From the NCBI RefSeq assembly GCF_044466355.1, contig NZ_JBITMQ010000009.1:62001-126000 (forward strand): a stretch of DNA of 64,000 nucleotides. The letters are read 5' to 3'. Both the position numbers and the translations under genes were made by a program. How positions within the stretch are numbered: the stretch's first letter is position 1; every line of letters begins with the position of its first letter. Positions 1 to 8,720 of the stretch are shown here, piece after piece. Below the pieces are notes generated by a model that made no database searches, was not told where the DNA came from, and worked only from the letters and a program-made list of their open reading frames with translations. The DNA comes from Actinophytocola sp044466355. GTDB taxonomy: Bacteria; Actinomycetota; Actinomycetes; Mycobacteriales; Pseudonocardiaceae.

Positions 1-528
1 CCGCAGCTGGCACAGCCAGCCCGCCTCGGCGCGCGGCAGCCACAACGTGCCGTCCCTGGTCGCGACCGGCGTGCCGATCCGCCCCTCCAGTTCCAGCGTG
101 ACGGACGGGTCACCGAGCCGTACGACCTTGCCCGACTGGCGGTACACCAGGTACGGGCCGCCCGCGGTCTCCACGCCGTAGCCCTTCTCCTTCGACGCGG
201 GCGTGCTCGACTTCTCGACCTCGAGGCTCGACTTGCCGAACTCCGTGATCCGTTCGCTGCCGACCACGTACGCACTGGTGTCGCCCTGCAGCACCTGGTC
301 GCCGGGACTGCCCGGCACGCCGGCACGCGCGTCGACGTTGCCGGTCGACCCGTCGACGTGGAGGACGGAGGAGAGCGCGCTGTTGTAGACCCAGTGGCCG
401 GGCAGCAGGAACTGCACCGCCGACACGGGGTTCGCCGCGCCGGTCACCGCCGCGACGACGCCGGTCACGCAGGCCACCACGACCGCGACGACGGGCAGTC
501 GGGTACGCCACGCTGTCTTCGAAGTCAC
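1..528 (-). CDS. membrane-anchored or exported protein, 3' part outside window (possible beta-propeller / fibronectin III family)
   Basis: Read on the minus strand from GTG 528 to the window edge, so the C-terminal part is missing. The N-terminus has a short basic stretch (SKTAWRTR) and then a long hydrophobic segment at about residues 10-30, which is a signal anchor or signal peptide. The exported part begins with a motif around QFLLPGHWVYN and then alternates short strands with Gly/Asp turns (GDPSVTLELEG, GTLWLPRAE), which resembles repeating beta-propeller blades. From memory, similar proteins in Pseudonocardiales are annotated as fibronectin type III proteins and sit next to type VII secretion genes; the fnIII domain itself would be outside the window. 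GTG 534 is an alternative start, and neither has a clear ribosome site. Confidence 0.55.
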   Translation of the reverse strand, partial: MTSKTAWRTRLPVVAVVVACVTGVVAAVTGAANPVSAVQFLLPGHWVYNSALSSVLHVDGSTGNVDARAGVPGSPGDQVLQGDTSAYVVGSERITEFGKSSLEVEKSSTPASKEKGYGVETAGGPYLVYRQSGKVVRLGDPSVTLELEGRIGTPVATRDGTLWLPRAEAGWLCQLR

Positions 529-624
529 GGCCACGCAGTAGAAAATAACCCGTTGCCCACGTCCGGCGACGACTGGTGACCGGAACCGGACACCAGGATG
601 GACAGGCCACGACGAGCCGGGGGC

Positions 625-1878
625 TCAGGGCAGCACCGGCAGCGCGAGTTCGAAGATCGCGCCCGCGTCCTCCGCGTTGTAGACCGACAACGTCCCGCCG
701 TGCGCGGTGGCGACCCAGCGCACGATCGACAGCCCGAGCCCCACACCCGGCCCCCCGCTGCTGGTCCGGAACCGGTCGAACGCCTCCTCGACGAAGTCGC
801 TGCTCACGCCGGGTCCGTGGTCGGCGACGGTCACCCGGCCGCCCGCCACGGAGATGTGCACGATCGCGGGCTGGTTGGGCTGACGGCCGTAGCGCAGCGC
901 GTTGCCGAGCAGGTTGCCGACCGCGCGCTGCAGGAGCGTCGGGTCCGCCATGACCTTGCACGGCGCCGCGGTGACCGTGACGCTCGCACCTTCCGCCGGC
1001 GTCTCCTCCACCACACCGGTGACCAGTTGGTCCAGCCACACCGGCTGCATGGCCAGCCGCTCGACGCCCGCGGCGAGCCGGGCACGGACGAGGAGGCCGT
1101 CGATGATCGAGCCCATCCGAGCCGCCAGCCGGACCGTGCGCGGCAGCAACTCCGCGCGCTGCGCGGGATTCCGCAGCGCCGTCTCGGCGAGCGCCCGCAG
1201 CGCGGCCACCGGGGTGCGCAGGTCGTGCGCGGTCTCGGCGAGCAGCACCTCCTGTTGTTCCAGCGCCCCGACCGCGGGCCGGATCGCCCGGCCGGCGAGC
1301 AGGTGCCCGGCCAGCGCGAGGCTGCCGATGAGCACGACCGTGCCGAGGACCACGAACAGCACCAGCCGGTCGTGCTCGCCGAGCGTCGGCTCCGCGTCGA
1401 CCACCGCGACGACCGCGCCGAGGTAACCCGACTCGCCCTGGAACGGCTGGGCCCGCACCCGCACCTTCTGGCCGTCCAGGCTGCTCTTGTAGCCGTACAC
1501 CTCCCGGCCGGTGCGCGTGGCGTCCGCGGCGAGACCGTGCAGCACCGCGGGGTTCATCCGTACGCAGTCGCGCCCGCTGAAGTGCTCGAACGTGCCACCG
1601 GTGTCCCCGGGCAGCACCGCGAACTGCGGGCACTGCCCGTTGATCTCGTCACGCGTGATGAGGCCGGTGACGACCGCGTCCCCGTCCCGGTTGATCAGGC
1701 GGACGACGGTCGAGGTGACCTTGGACAGCTCCAGGTCCATGCGCTGCTCGCCGCGGTCATGGTCCATGTCCACGACCAGCCAGGCGAACACGATCAGGCC
1801 GATCGCGTTCATGACGGTGAACATGGCGGTCAGCACCAACCGGAGGCGCCGCAACCGGTCGGCGGAGGATCGGTTCAC
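625..1878 (-). CDS. two-component sensor histidine kinase
   Basis: A 417-residue membrane kinase. TM1 is at about residues 13-36 and TM2 at about 171-196, enclosing an extracytoplasmic sensor of about 130 residues that contains two cysteines. The HisKA H-box reads ETAHDLRTP with His218 as phospho-acceptor. The ATPase domain shows the N-box (NLLGNALRYG), D-box (DHGPGV) and G-box (GVGLGLSIV). The GTG start at 1878 overlaps the stop of the upstream response regulator (GTGA), so the two are translationally coupled and form a cognate pair. The stimulus cannot be read from the sequence. The nearest divergent target is the EccE operon, which suggests but does not prove control of type VII secretion. 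Confidence 0.9.
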   Translation of the reverse strand: MNRSSADRLRRLRLVLTAMFTVMNAIGLIVFAWLVVDMDHDRGEQRMDLELSKVTSTVVRLINRDGDAVVTGLITRDEINGQCPQFAVLPGDTGGTFEHFSGRDCVRMNPAVLHGLAADATRTGREVYGYKSSLDGQKVRVRAQPFQGESGYLGAVVAVVDAEPTLGEHDRLVLFVVLGTVVLIGSLALAGHLLAGRAIRPAVGALEQQEVLLAETAHDLRTPVAALRALAETALRNPAQRAELLPRTVRLAARMGSIIDGLLVRARLAAGVERLAMQPVWLDQLVTGVVEETPAEGASVTVTAAPCKVMADPTLLQRAVGNLLGNALRYGRQPNQPAIVHISVAGGRVTVADHGPGVSSDFVEEAFDRFRTSSGGPGVGLGLSIVRWVATAHGGTLSVYNAEDAGAIFELALPVLP

Positions 1879-2552
1879 GACACGGGACCGTATGCCCCGA
1901 GCCGGTACCCGCGACCGCGGACCGTGTGGATCAGCTCCGGCTGCCCCAGTTTGCGGCGCAGCCGCTTCACCACCACGTCCACCACGTTGGACATCGGGTC
2001 GGCCTCGGCGTCCCAGCAGTGCTCGATGAGATCGGTGCGGGACACCACCTGGTCCGGCCGCATCGCCAGGTACTCCAGGACGGCGAACTCCTTGTCGGAC
2101 AACGTGAGCAGCACACCGCCACGGCGCACGGCCCGGCGCGCGCAGTCGACCTCCAGGTCGGCGTGCCGCAGCACCGACGGCCGACCGTCCGGACGGCGGC
2201 ACAGGATCATCACCCGCGCGGCCATCTCCGCCACGGAGAACGGTTTCACGAGGTAGTCGTCGCCGCCCGCGGCGAAACCCGCGACCCGGTCGGCGACCGC
2301 GTCGCGTGCGGTGAGGAACAGGACGGGGGTGCTCCAGCCCGCCTGTCTGCGGCGCTGCACGTAGTCGAGGGCGTCACCGTCCGGCAGCATCCGGTCGAAC
2401 ACGACGCAGGCGAGCCCGCCCTGCCGCAGCACCGCGTCCGCGGTCGCGAGATCACGTGCCTCGACCACGTCGAGACCGGCCGCGCCCAGCTCCACGGCGA
2501 CGGAAAACCGCAGGTCCTCGTCGTCCTCGACCACCATCACGCGCATTGTCAT
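1875..2552 (-). CDS. OmpR-family response regulator
   Basis: A 225-residue receiver plus winged-helix protein. The receiver has the acidic pocket (VVEDDED), phospho-acceptor Asp53 in VVFDRMLPDGD, and the conserved Lys in DDYLVKPF. The C-terminal Trans_reg_C domain ends HTVRGRGYRLG. It is the first gene of an operon with the kinase that follows (overlap 1875-1878) and is divergent from EccE across about 170 nt. It is clearly paralogous to the regulator at 6480-7130 (shared DRMLP-x-GD and LVKPF-V-EM blocks). An internal ATG at 2546 is an alternative start. Confidence 0.92.
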   Translation of the reverse strand: MTMRVMVVEDDEDLRFSVAVELGAAGLDVVEARDLATADAVLRQGGLACVVFDRMLPDGDALDYVQRRRQAGWSTPVLFLTARDAVADRVAGFAAGGDDYLVKPFSVAEMAARVMILCRRPDGRPSVLRHADLEVDCARRAVRRGGVLLTLSDKEFAVLEYLAMRPDQVVSRTDLIEHCWDAEADPMSNVVDVVVKRLRRKLGQPELIHTVRGRGYRLGAYGPVS

Positions 2553-2722
2553 CGAAACCTAATGTGCGCTGCTCGATCGTGGTCCACAACGCAGACCGTA
2601 TCCGCACCGACCGGTCCGGCGGCAGCACTGGCCGGAACCGGACGCTGGTGAACCGCACCGCCGGTGTGGGACCGGTCCCAGCGAGTCGTTCCTACCGTTT
2701 TCGCGCCAGGAGGAGGTGACCG

Positions 2723-4093
2723 GTGGACCCTCGACCGACCACGACAGCCGCCGCGACAGCCGGCGGCCAGTCCCACGCACGGCAGGCCGCGGCGGCCGCG
2801 CCGGCCGGCGCCGGGGAAGCCCGGCAGGCGCCACAGCGGTTCGCGGACCGACGGGCGGCGGCGCAGGCCGTCCGGCCGATGGCACAGCCGCTGCCCGCGG
2901 CCGACCCGCACACGCGGCCGCTGCTGCTCGCACCACCCGCGCGGCCGAGGCCGCCGGCACCGGCGCCGCGGCCCGCCGCGCCGCCGAAGCAGACCTGGAC
3001 GCGGCACGTCCGCGCGTACGTCCGGCGCCTGTCACCGGTGCAGGTGATCTGCTGGCAGGTCGCCGTGCTCGCGGTCGTGCTGACCGTGCGGCAGCCGTGG
3101 CCGGTGCTGACCGGCGCGTCGGCGGGTGCGGCGGTGCTGCTCGCGCTGACCGGCGTGCGGGTACGCGACCGGTGGCTGTACGAGCTGACCGGGCTGGCCG
3201 TCGCGTTCGCGCTGCGGTCCCGCAGGCGGGACCTGCCGGAGAACGGCGGCACCCCGGGGATGACGTTGGCACTGCTGGGAATGCTGCTGCCGGGCTCGAC
3301 CGTGCGGACGGTGGAGACCAGCCAGGGCCCGGCCATGGCGCTCAGCCACCAAGGCGGCCTGACGACGCAGCTCAGGCCCCGCACGGTGAGCCCGGAAATC
3401 CTCCACGCGCTGCCCATGCCCGCCGCGCTGCTGCCCACGGTGTCCGACAGTGCCGTCGACCGAGCGGGCAGGCACCACACGTTCGGCGTGCAGCTCGTGC
3501 TCCACGTCGGTGCGCGGCCGGAGCAGCCGCGCAGGCTGCTGATCGCGGTGCACGCCGCCCGCACGGTCGACACCCCCGTCGACGCCGAGCTGACGCTCGC
3601 GACCCGCAACGCGATGCGCCGCGTGCGCAGCGCGCTCGGCCGTGCCGGTGTGCAGGCGGAGCCGCTCGCCGAGGAGCCCGCGCTGTCGGCCATCGGCGGG
3701 CTCGCGCACGTCACCGGCGGCAGGAACGAGGTGCGCGAGGACTGGAAGTTCTGGCGCACCGGGCCCGTCAGCCAGTCCGTGTTCCTGCTCGGTGGCTGGG
3801 ACACGCTCACCGACGCACAGGCGCACCGGCTCGTCGGCATGCTGCTCGCGGGCATCCCCGGCGTCGCCGCGACCGTGACGCTCGGCGCCGTCTCCGACGG
3901 GCGGGCCCGGCGCCGCGGTGAACCACGCGCGGGCGCCACCGTCCGCCTCGCCGCCACCACGGAGGCCGCCGTCGAGGCCGCCGCCAAGTCCATCACCGAC
4001 CGTCTCGCGCCTTCGGGGGTTCGCCTCGTTCGGCTCGACGGCGCACACGTCCACGGTGTCGCCGCATCGCTTCCGATCGGAGTGTTTCTATGA
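2723..4093 (+). CDS. eccE: type VII secretion protein EccE
   Basis: A 456-residue protein starting at GTG 2723 behind an excellent Shine-Dalgarno AGGAGGAGG (2709-2716). It has an Ala/Pro-rich cytoplasmic tail of about 100 residues, then two hydrophobic segments at about residues 110-150 (VICWQVAVLAVVLTVRQPW and the next helix), then a long soluble alpha/beta domain. This is the EccE layout, the peripheral membrane subunit of ESX/type VII secretion complexes. The genes that follow overlap it (ATGA at 4090), so this is an operon with a LuxR-like regulator and an AAA+ ATPase. No EccB, EccC, EccD or MycP is in this window; they presumably lie elsewhere. The call rests on domain layout and context. 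Confidence 0.75.
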   Translation: MDPRPTTTAAATAGGQSHARQAAAAAPAGAGEARQAPQRFADRRAAAQAVRPMAQPLPAADPHTRPLLLAPPARPRPPAPAPRPAAPPKQTWTRHVRAYVRRLSPVQVICWQVAVLAVVLTVRQPWPVLTGASAGAAVLLALTGVRVRDRWLYELTGLAVAFALRSRRRDLPENGGTPGMTLALLGMLLPGSTVRTVETSQGPAMALSHQGGLTTQLRPRTVSPEILHALPMPAALLPTVSDSAVDRAGRHHTFGVQLVLHVGARPEQPRRLLIAVHAARTVDTPVDAELTLATRNAMRRVRSALGRAGVQAEPLAEEPALSAIGGLAHVTGGRNEVREDWKFWRTGPVSQSVFLLGGWDTLTDAQAHRLVGMLLAGIPGVAATVTLGAVSDGRARRRGEPRAGATVRLAATTEAAVEAAAKSITDRLAPSGVRLVRLDGAHVHGVAASLPIGVFL

Positions 4094-4809
4094 CTGTCCT
4101 CGCCGAAAACCCTGTCACCGTCCTGCGTCCGGCCGCGACCTCGCAGCACGCGGTCCGGTGCCCGTCCAGCGCGGGCGTCGAGGCCCTGGTCGCGTCCGCG
4201 AAGCAGGAGGTGCTCGTGATGAGCACCCAGTCGATCTCGGACCGCGACCCGATCGGCGGCGTGCGCCGCGTCGACCACGAGAACCTGCGCCGCGGGGTGC
4301 GGTACCGGGTGCTCGTGCCCGACACCGCGCGCACCGCGCCGGTGCTCGCCAACCGGCTCGGCGCGCTCGCGCTGGCGGGCGCGGTCATCAGAACCGTCCC
4401 CGAGGTGCCGACCGACGCGCTGGTGATCGACGGCGCGCTCGCCGGCGGCAAGGTCGTGCTGCGCGAGGACCGCACCGCGGCGGGCCGGTCGCTGGGCACC
4501 GCCGTGTTCGGGCTGTCGAGCGTGGTCACGACGACCGCGGAGCTGTTCGAGCGGGTGTGGCTGTCCGCGGTGCCGATGACCGCGTCGGACCTGCCGGACG
4601 CGGCCGAGCTGAACGGCCGGGAGAAGGAGCTGCTGTCGCTGCTGTTCTCCGGCAGCACCGACGAGTCCGCCGCGGCGCGGATCGGCGTCTCGGTGCGGAC
4701 CGTGCGCCGGATGGTCGCCGACATCATGAACCGGCTCGGCGCCCGGAGCCGTTTCCAGGCCGGCGCCAAGGCCGCCGACCGCGGCTGGCTCGTGGAACTG
4801 GCGGGCTGA
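4090..4809 (+). CDS. LuxR-type helix-turn-helix transcriptional regulator
   Basis: A 239-residue protein. The last 65 residues form a LuxR/GerE helix-turn-helix (LNGREKELLSLLFSGSTDES, then IGVSVRTVRRMVADIMNRLGA). The first 150 residues resemble the TrmB/phospholipase-D-like effector domain often found in actinobacterial regulators (EALVASAKQEVLVM near residue 30, VRYRVLVPD near 75). The start overlaps the stop of eccE (ATGA) and its own stop overlaps the next start (TGATG), which implies strict co-expression with the secretion genes. A dedicated regulator of the type VII operon is the simplest reading; this is inference from position. Confidence 0.82.
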   Translation: MTVLAENPVTVLRPAATSQHAVRCPSSAGVEALVASAKQEVLVMSTQSISDRDPIGGVRRVDHENLRRGVRYRVLVPDTARTAPVLANRLGALALAGAVIRTVPEVPTDALVIDGALAGGKVVLREDRTAAGRSLGTAVFGLSSVVTTTAELFERVWLSAVPMTASDLPDAAELNGREKELLSLLFSGSTDESAAARIGVSVRTVRRMVADIMNRLGARSRFQAGAKAADRGWLVELAG

Positions 4810-6455
4810 TGACTCTCATGGCAGCACGCACCCTGCTCGTGGCGCCCGGCCGGCACGGCGCCTACCCCACCATCGGCGACGCGCTCGGCAACGCGCCGGA
4901 CGGCGGCGTCATCGCGATCGCCGCGGGCACCTACACGGAGACGTTCGAGCTGGCGGACCGCAGGCTCGAGCTGCGCGCGCACGAGGGCGGCGAGGTGGTG
5001 CTCGACGCCACCGGCGGGGACTGGCCCGCGCTGACCGTGCGCGGCGGCGCCCTCACCCTCAACGGCATCACCGTCAGGGCCGGTGCGGCCGCGGTGCAGG
5101 CTGAGGACGTCGAGCTGACCGTCGAGCGGTGCGTCCTGTCCACCGAGGTCGGTCCCGCGATCGCGGTGCGCGGCTGCAGGCGGTTCACGATCAGCCGGTG
5201 CACGGTCGAGAACTCCGACCAGGGCGTGGTGGTCGAGAGCTCGTCCGGCCGGATCGACGAGACGACCGTGCGGAACATCGCGGGCGACGGGATCGTCATC
5301 GGTCTCGGCGCCGACCCCGAGCTGCGGAACTGCGTGATCAGCGACTGCGGCCAGCGCGGCGTCTACGTCTACCAGTACGCCCGGCCGGTGCTGGAGTCGT
5401 GCGAGGTGTCGCGCACCGCGCACGAGGGCGTCGCGGTCGCCCAACAGAGCAGGCCGGAGCTGCGCAAGTGCAAGGTCCACGACGTCGGCGGGGTCGGCAT
5501 CGCGTTCGCGGCGGGCTGCGCGGGTGCCGTCGACTCGTGCCACGTGGACAACGCCGCCCCGCCCGGGATCCTGCTGGCCGCGGGGGCGACGCCGACCGTG
5601 ACCGAACCGGCGAAGCGGGCCGTGGCGAGCGGCGACGCCGGACTCGACGACCTGCTCGCCGACCTCGACGCGATGGTCGGGCTGCCCGGCGTCAAGGCCG
5701 AGGTGCACGCGGTCGTCGACGAGATCCAGGTCAACGAGTGGCGCCGGAGCGCGGGCCTGTCGGTCGGCACCGTCAGCCACCACCTGATCTTCGCGGGCGC
5801 CCCCGGCACCGGTAAGACGACCGTCGCCCGCACCTACGGGAAGCTGCTGAAGTCGCTCGGCGTGCTGCCGAAGGGGCAGTTCCGGGAGGTGTCGCGGCGC
5901 GACCTCGTGGGCCAGTACATCGGGCACACCGCGGAGAAGACGTCCGTGGTGTTCGAGGAGTCGCTCGGCGGCGTCCTGTTCATCGACGAGGCGTACACGC
6001 TGTCCCGGCAGGCCGGGTCCGGCGGCGACTTCGGCCAGGAGGCCATCGACACGCTCGTGAAGCTGATGGAGGACCACCGCGACGAGGTGGCCGTGATCGT
6101 CGCCGGGTACACGACCGAGATGGGCGAGTTCCTGTACGCCAACCCCGGTCTCGCGTCCCGCTTCTCCAAGACCATCGAGTTCGAGAACTACTCGCCGGAC
6201 GACCTGGTGCGGATCATCGACCGGATGGTGGCGGCGGGCGACTACCGCGTTGACGAGGACGCGAACCCGGTGCTGCGCGAGTACTTCGCCCGCGTCGCCG
6301 ACGACCCGAACTTCGGCAACGCCCGCGACGCGCGGCGGCTGTTCGAGAGCGTGCGGAAGGTGCAGTCGCAGCGGTTGCGGCTGCTCGGCCGGATGCCGGA
6401 GACGGCGGAACTGCGGACGCTCACCGTCGAGGACGTCCTCGCGGTAACGGGATAG
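4809..6455 (+). CDS. right-handed beta-helix / AAA+ ATPase fusion (EccA-like, CbxX/CfxQ family)
   Basis: A 548-residue protein. Residues 1 to about 260 form a parallel beta-helix (NosD/pectate-lyase type repeats such as LRNCVISDCG, LESCEVSRT, LRKCKVHDVG). Residues about 275-545 are a CbxX/CfxQ AAA+ ATPase of the EccA C-terminal type, with Walker A GAPGTGKT (about 330-337), Walker B GVLFIDEA (about 388-395) and sensor region FGNARDARR. Classical EccA has a TPR N-terminal domain instead of a beta-helix, so the fusion is notable. The ATG at 4809 overlaps the previous stop (TGATG). Predicted cytosolic; EccA-type ATPases act on secretion substrates and EspG-bound PPE proteins. A longer in-frame ORF upstream of 4809 is a shadow of eccE. 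Confidence 0.85.
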   Translation: MTLMAARTLLVAPGRHGAYPTIGDALGNAPDGGVIAIAAGTYTETFELADRRLELRAHEGGEVVLDATGGDWPALTVRGGALTLNGITVRAGAAAVQAEDVELTVERCVLSTEVGPAIAVRGCRRFTISRCTVENSDQGVVVESSSGRIDETTVRNIAGDGIVIGLGADPELRNCVISDCGQRGVYVYQYARPVLESCEVSRTAHEGVAVAQQSRPELRKCKVHDVGGVGIAFAAGCAGAVDSCHVDNAAPPGILLAAGATPTVTEPAKRAVASGDAGLDDLLADLDAMVGLPGVKAEVHAVVDEIQVNEWRRSAGLSVGTVSHHLIFAGAPGTGKTTVARTYGKLLKSLGVLPKGQFREVSRRDLVGQYIGHTAEKTSVVFEESLGGVLFIDEAYTLSRQAGSGGDFGQEAIDTLVKLMEDHRDEVAVIVAGYTTEMGEFLYANPGLASRFSKTIEFENYSPDDLVRIIDRMVAAGDYRVDEDANPVLREYFARVADDPNFGNARDARRLFESVRKVQSQRLRLLGRMPETAELRTLTVEDVLAVTG

Positions 6456-6466
6456 GCCTGTTTCGA

Positions 6467-6472
6467 TACTGT
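6467..6472 (+). promoter_or_regulatory. -10 element for leaderless response regulator gene
   Basis: TACTGT lies 7 nt upstream of GTG 6480 and matches the actinobacterial TANNNT -10. No Shine-Dalgarno is present, so transcription probably starts at the start codon. Confidence 0.45.
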
Positions 6473-6479
6473 CTGATAT

Positions 6480-7130
6480 GTGCGGGTGCTGGTGGTCGAG
6501 GACGATGAGAACCTGCGGATCGCGATCACCGGGTCGCTGCGCGCGGCCGGTTTCGCCGTCGACCCGGTCGGCGACCTCCCCGCCGCCGACGAGGCGCTCA
6601 TGGTGAACTCCTACGACTGCGCCGTGTTCGACCGCATGCTGCCCTCCGGCGACTCCCTCCATTACATACGTGTGCGCCGCCCGCCGGTGCCCGTGCTGTT
6701 CCTGACCGCGCGCGACACGGTCGCCGACCGCATCGCCGGGCTCGAGCACGGCGACGACTACCTGGTGAAGCCGTTCGCCGTCGAGGAGATGGAGGCGCGG
6801 GTGCGGCGGCTGTGCAGGCGCGTGTCGAGCGGGCTGCCGCCGGTGCTGCGCTGCGGCGACCTGGAGGTCGACGGCGGACGGCACGAGGTGCGGCGCGCGG
6901 GCGTGCTGCTCACGGTGACCGCCAAGGAGTTCGACGTGCTGCGGCTGCTCGTCGCGCGCCAGCGCACCCCGGTCGGCCGCGCCGAGCTGATCAAGGAGGT
7001 GTGGGACCCGCTCGTGGACCCCACGTCCAACGTGCTCGACGTGGTGATCAACCAGCTGCGCCGCAAGCTGCGGCACCCACCCATGATCCACACCGTGCGT
7101 GGTTTCGGATATCGCATCGATCCCACGTGA
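6480..7130 (+). CDS. OmpR-family response regulator, no adjacent kinase
   Basis: A 216-residue receiver plus winged-helix protein with VVEDDEN pocket, phospho-acceptor Asp51 in AVFDRMLPSGD and Lys in DDYLVKPF. The C-terminal DNA-binding domain ends HTVRGFGYRIDP. The block before the Lys reads GLEHGDD, one residue shorter than the usual GLEAGADD, so the beta4-alpha4 loop may differ. No histidine kinase adjoins it. It is a paralogue of 1875-2552, and the two regulators bracket the eccE operon. The start is GTG 6480, apparently leaderless. Confidence 0.9.
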   Translation: MRVLVVEDDENLRIAITGSLRAAGFAVDPVGDLPAADEALMVNSYDCAVFDRMLPSGDSLHYIRVRRPPVPVLFLTARDTVADRIAGLEHGDDYLVKPFAVEEMEARVRRLCRRVSSGLPPVLRCGDLEVDGGRHEVRRAGVLLTVTAKEFDVLRLLVARQRTPVGRAELIKEVWDPLVDPTSNVLDVVINQLRRKLRHPPMIHTVRGFGYRIDPT

Positions 7131-7173
7131 GCACGGTTAGCCTGGAAGCACACCGCACTCCCCGGGGGACCAC

Positions 7174-7638
7174 ATGCGCCGCGCCCTGTTCGCCGTTCTC
7201 GGGTTCGCGAGCCTGCTGATCGCGGGCTGCACGTCCACCGTGGCCGGTGTGCCGCTGGCCGAGGACTCGCCGGACGACGACCGTCAGCTCGTGCAGGAGT
7301 ACTTCGACGAGCTGAACGCGGCGGCCGAGGACGGCCCCGCGACACAGCGGGACTTCCTGCGCCGCAGCCAGCACCCGGACTACACGGACGACCTGTGCGA
7401 TCTGGGCGACCTCACCCTGAACATCGACCCCGCCATGTCGACGCTGCGGGTCGACCCGGACTGGGTGCCGCCGGACGCGGGCCGCGACGCGGCACACCCG
7501 CGCGGGCTGGTGTACGTGCTCGGCGTGTCGATCAGCATCCGGCAGGACGGCGCGTTGCTCGGCGAGCAGATCGGCTCGCAGCGCGTCGTGGTGCTCGACG
7601 GCAAGGCATACGGCTTCGCGCCGTGTCCCACAGGCTAG
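7174..7638 (+). CDS. small lipoprotein of unknown function
   Basis: A 154-residue protein with a type II signal peptide and lipobox LLIAGC (Cys about residue 19), so it is predicted to be anchored on the outer face of the membrane. The mature part is acidic and has no motif I recognise; it contains two further cysteines (DDLCDLGDL and the C-terminal FAPCPTG) that could form a disulfide. A purine-rich ribosome site (GGGGGA) precedes ATG 7174. It follows the response regulator by 43 nt and may be co-transcribed with it. Confidence 0.75.
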   Translation: MRRALFAVLGFASLLIAGCTSTVAGVPLAEDSPDDDRQLVQEYFDELNAAAEDGPATQRDFLRRSQHPDYTDDLCDLGDLTLNIDPAMSTLRVDPDWVPPDAGRDAAHPRGLVYVLGVSISIRQDGALLGEQIGSQRVVVLDGKAYGFAPCPTG

Positions 7639-7817
7639 TGACGCAGGGCGACGAGATCGACGCGGTTTGTGCGCTCCGCCATCCGACCGGAGTAGCCATC
7701 ACTGGTTCGGAGCAGTCCCAGTTCCACCGGTAGGGGGAAATCCGAACACGCACCCGTCAACGTCTCAAGACAGCTCCGCCTCCCGTCGAAACAAGACCCA
7801 GTAGGGAGGTGAGCGCG

Positions 7818-8720
7818 ATGGCGGTACTGGACACCCAACCCGACCCGGTCCAACGGGACGCCCGGTGGCGGGAGCGCAGGATCAACGAGCCGACGGTGCC
7901 GATTCAGCACCCGGCCCGGCGGGGCGAGGCCAGGACGGATGCCCGTGCCGAGGCCCGGGCGGAACGTGTCGAGTCCCGTGTCGAGTCCGAAGAGATGAGC
8001 CTGGTCGAGCTGCACCAGTCCATCGCCTCTCTCCTGGCGTCGCGCGGCGAGTGGCGGCAGGCGTACGAACACCTGCGGCACGCGCTGGACCTCGCCACGG
8101 CCGAGCGGCCACCCCAGGTGCCGGAGCAGTTCCGGCAGGAGGTGGCCAGGCTGCGCCGGGAGCACGCGGAGGCCCGCGAGCAGAGCATCCGCGACGCGCT
8201 CACCGCGAGCTACAACCGTCGCTACCTCGACCAGCGGCTGCTGGAGGTGGACCACCCGCGCGGCGAGTTCGCGGTGGCGCTGGTGGACCTCGACCTGTTC
8301 AAGCGCGTCAACGACACGTTCGGCCACCTGATCGGCGACCGCGTGCTGCAGCAGGTCGTCGAGTTGTTGCAGGTCGGCCTGCCCGAGGGCGGATTCTGCG
8401 CGCGGTACGGCGGCGAGGAGTTCGTGCTCATGCTGCCGGGCCTCGAAGGCGCGGCCGCGTGGGCGGTCGCGGAGGCTGCGCGCGCCCGCGTCGAACAGTT
8501 CCCGTGGTCGACCATCGTCCGCGGCCTCCACGTGACGGTGTCCATCGGCGTCGCACACGAGTCCGGGACCAGCGACGTCACCAGTCCCGAGCAGCAACTC
8601 CGCCTCGCGGACGGGCTGCTGTACACAGCCAAGCAGTCGGGCCGCAACAGCGTGGCCTACCGTGTCGGCGGCCAGGTCCGCCTTTCCGGCGCGGCCGGGC
8701 AGAGAAGCCGGCGTGTGTAG
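7818..8720 (+). CDS. GGDEF-domain diguanylate cyclase
   Basis: A 300-residue cytoplasmic protein that would make c-di-GMP from two GTP. The first 60 residues are charged and disordered, followed by a helical TPR-like segment (about 60-125), then the GGDEF domain with the active-site signature YGGEEF (Gly-Gly-Glu-Glu-Phe, about 197-201), the substrate motif DLDLFKRVNDTFGH and C-terminal ADGLLYTAKQSGRN. The active-site residues look intact. No RxxD inhibitory site is seen five residues before GGEEF (the sequence there is EGGFCAR), so simple I-site product inhibition is unlikely. ATG 7818 is preferred over GTG 7809 because GGGAGG at 7804-7809 is correctly spaced only for the ATG. Confidence 0.9.
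   Translation: MAVLDTQPDPVQRDARWRERRINEPTVPIQHPARRGEARTDARAEARAERVESRVESEEMSLVELHQSIASLLASRGEWRQAYEHLRHALDLATAERPPQVPEQFRQEVARLRREHAEAREQSIRDALTASYNRRYLDQRLLEVDHPRGEFAVALVDLDLFKRVNDTFGHLIGDRVLQQVVELLQVGLPEGGFCARYGGEEFVLMLPGLEGAAAWAVAEAARARVEQFPWSTIVRGLHVTVSIGVAHESGTSDVTSPEQQLRLADGLLYTAKQSGRNSVAYRVGGQVRLSGAAGQRSRRV

Noticed and set aside
3993..7091. A 1032-codon open frame on the minus strand opposite eccE and the AAA+ gene
   Set aside because: Its frame mirrors the codon structure of the plus-strand genes in high-GC DNA. It has low-complexity composition, no ribosome site and no domain.
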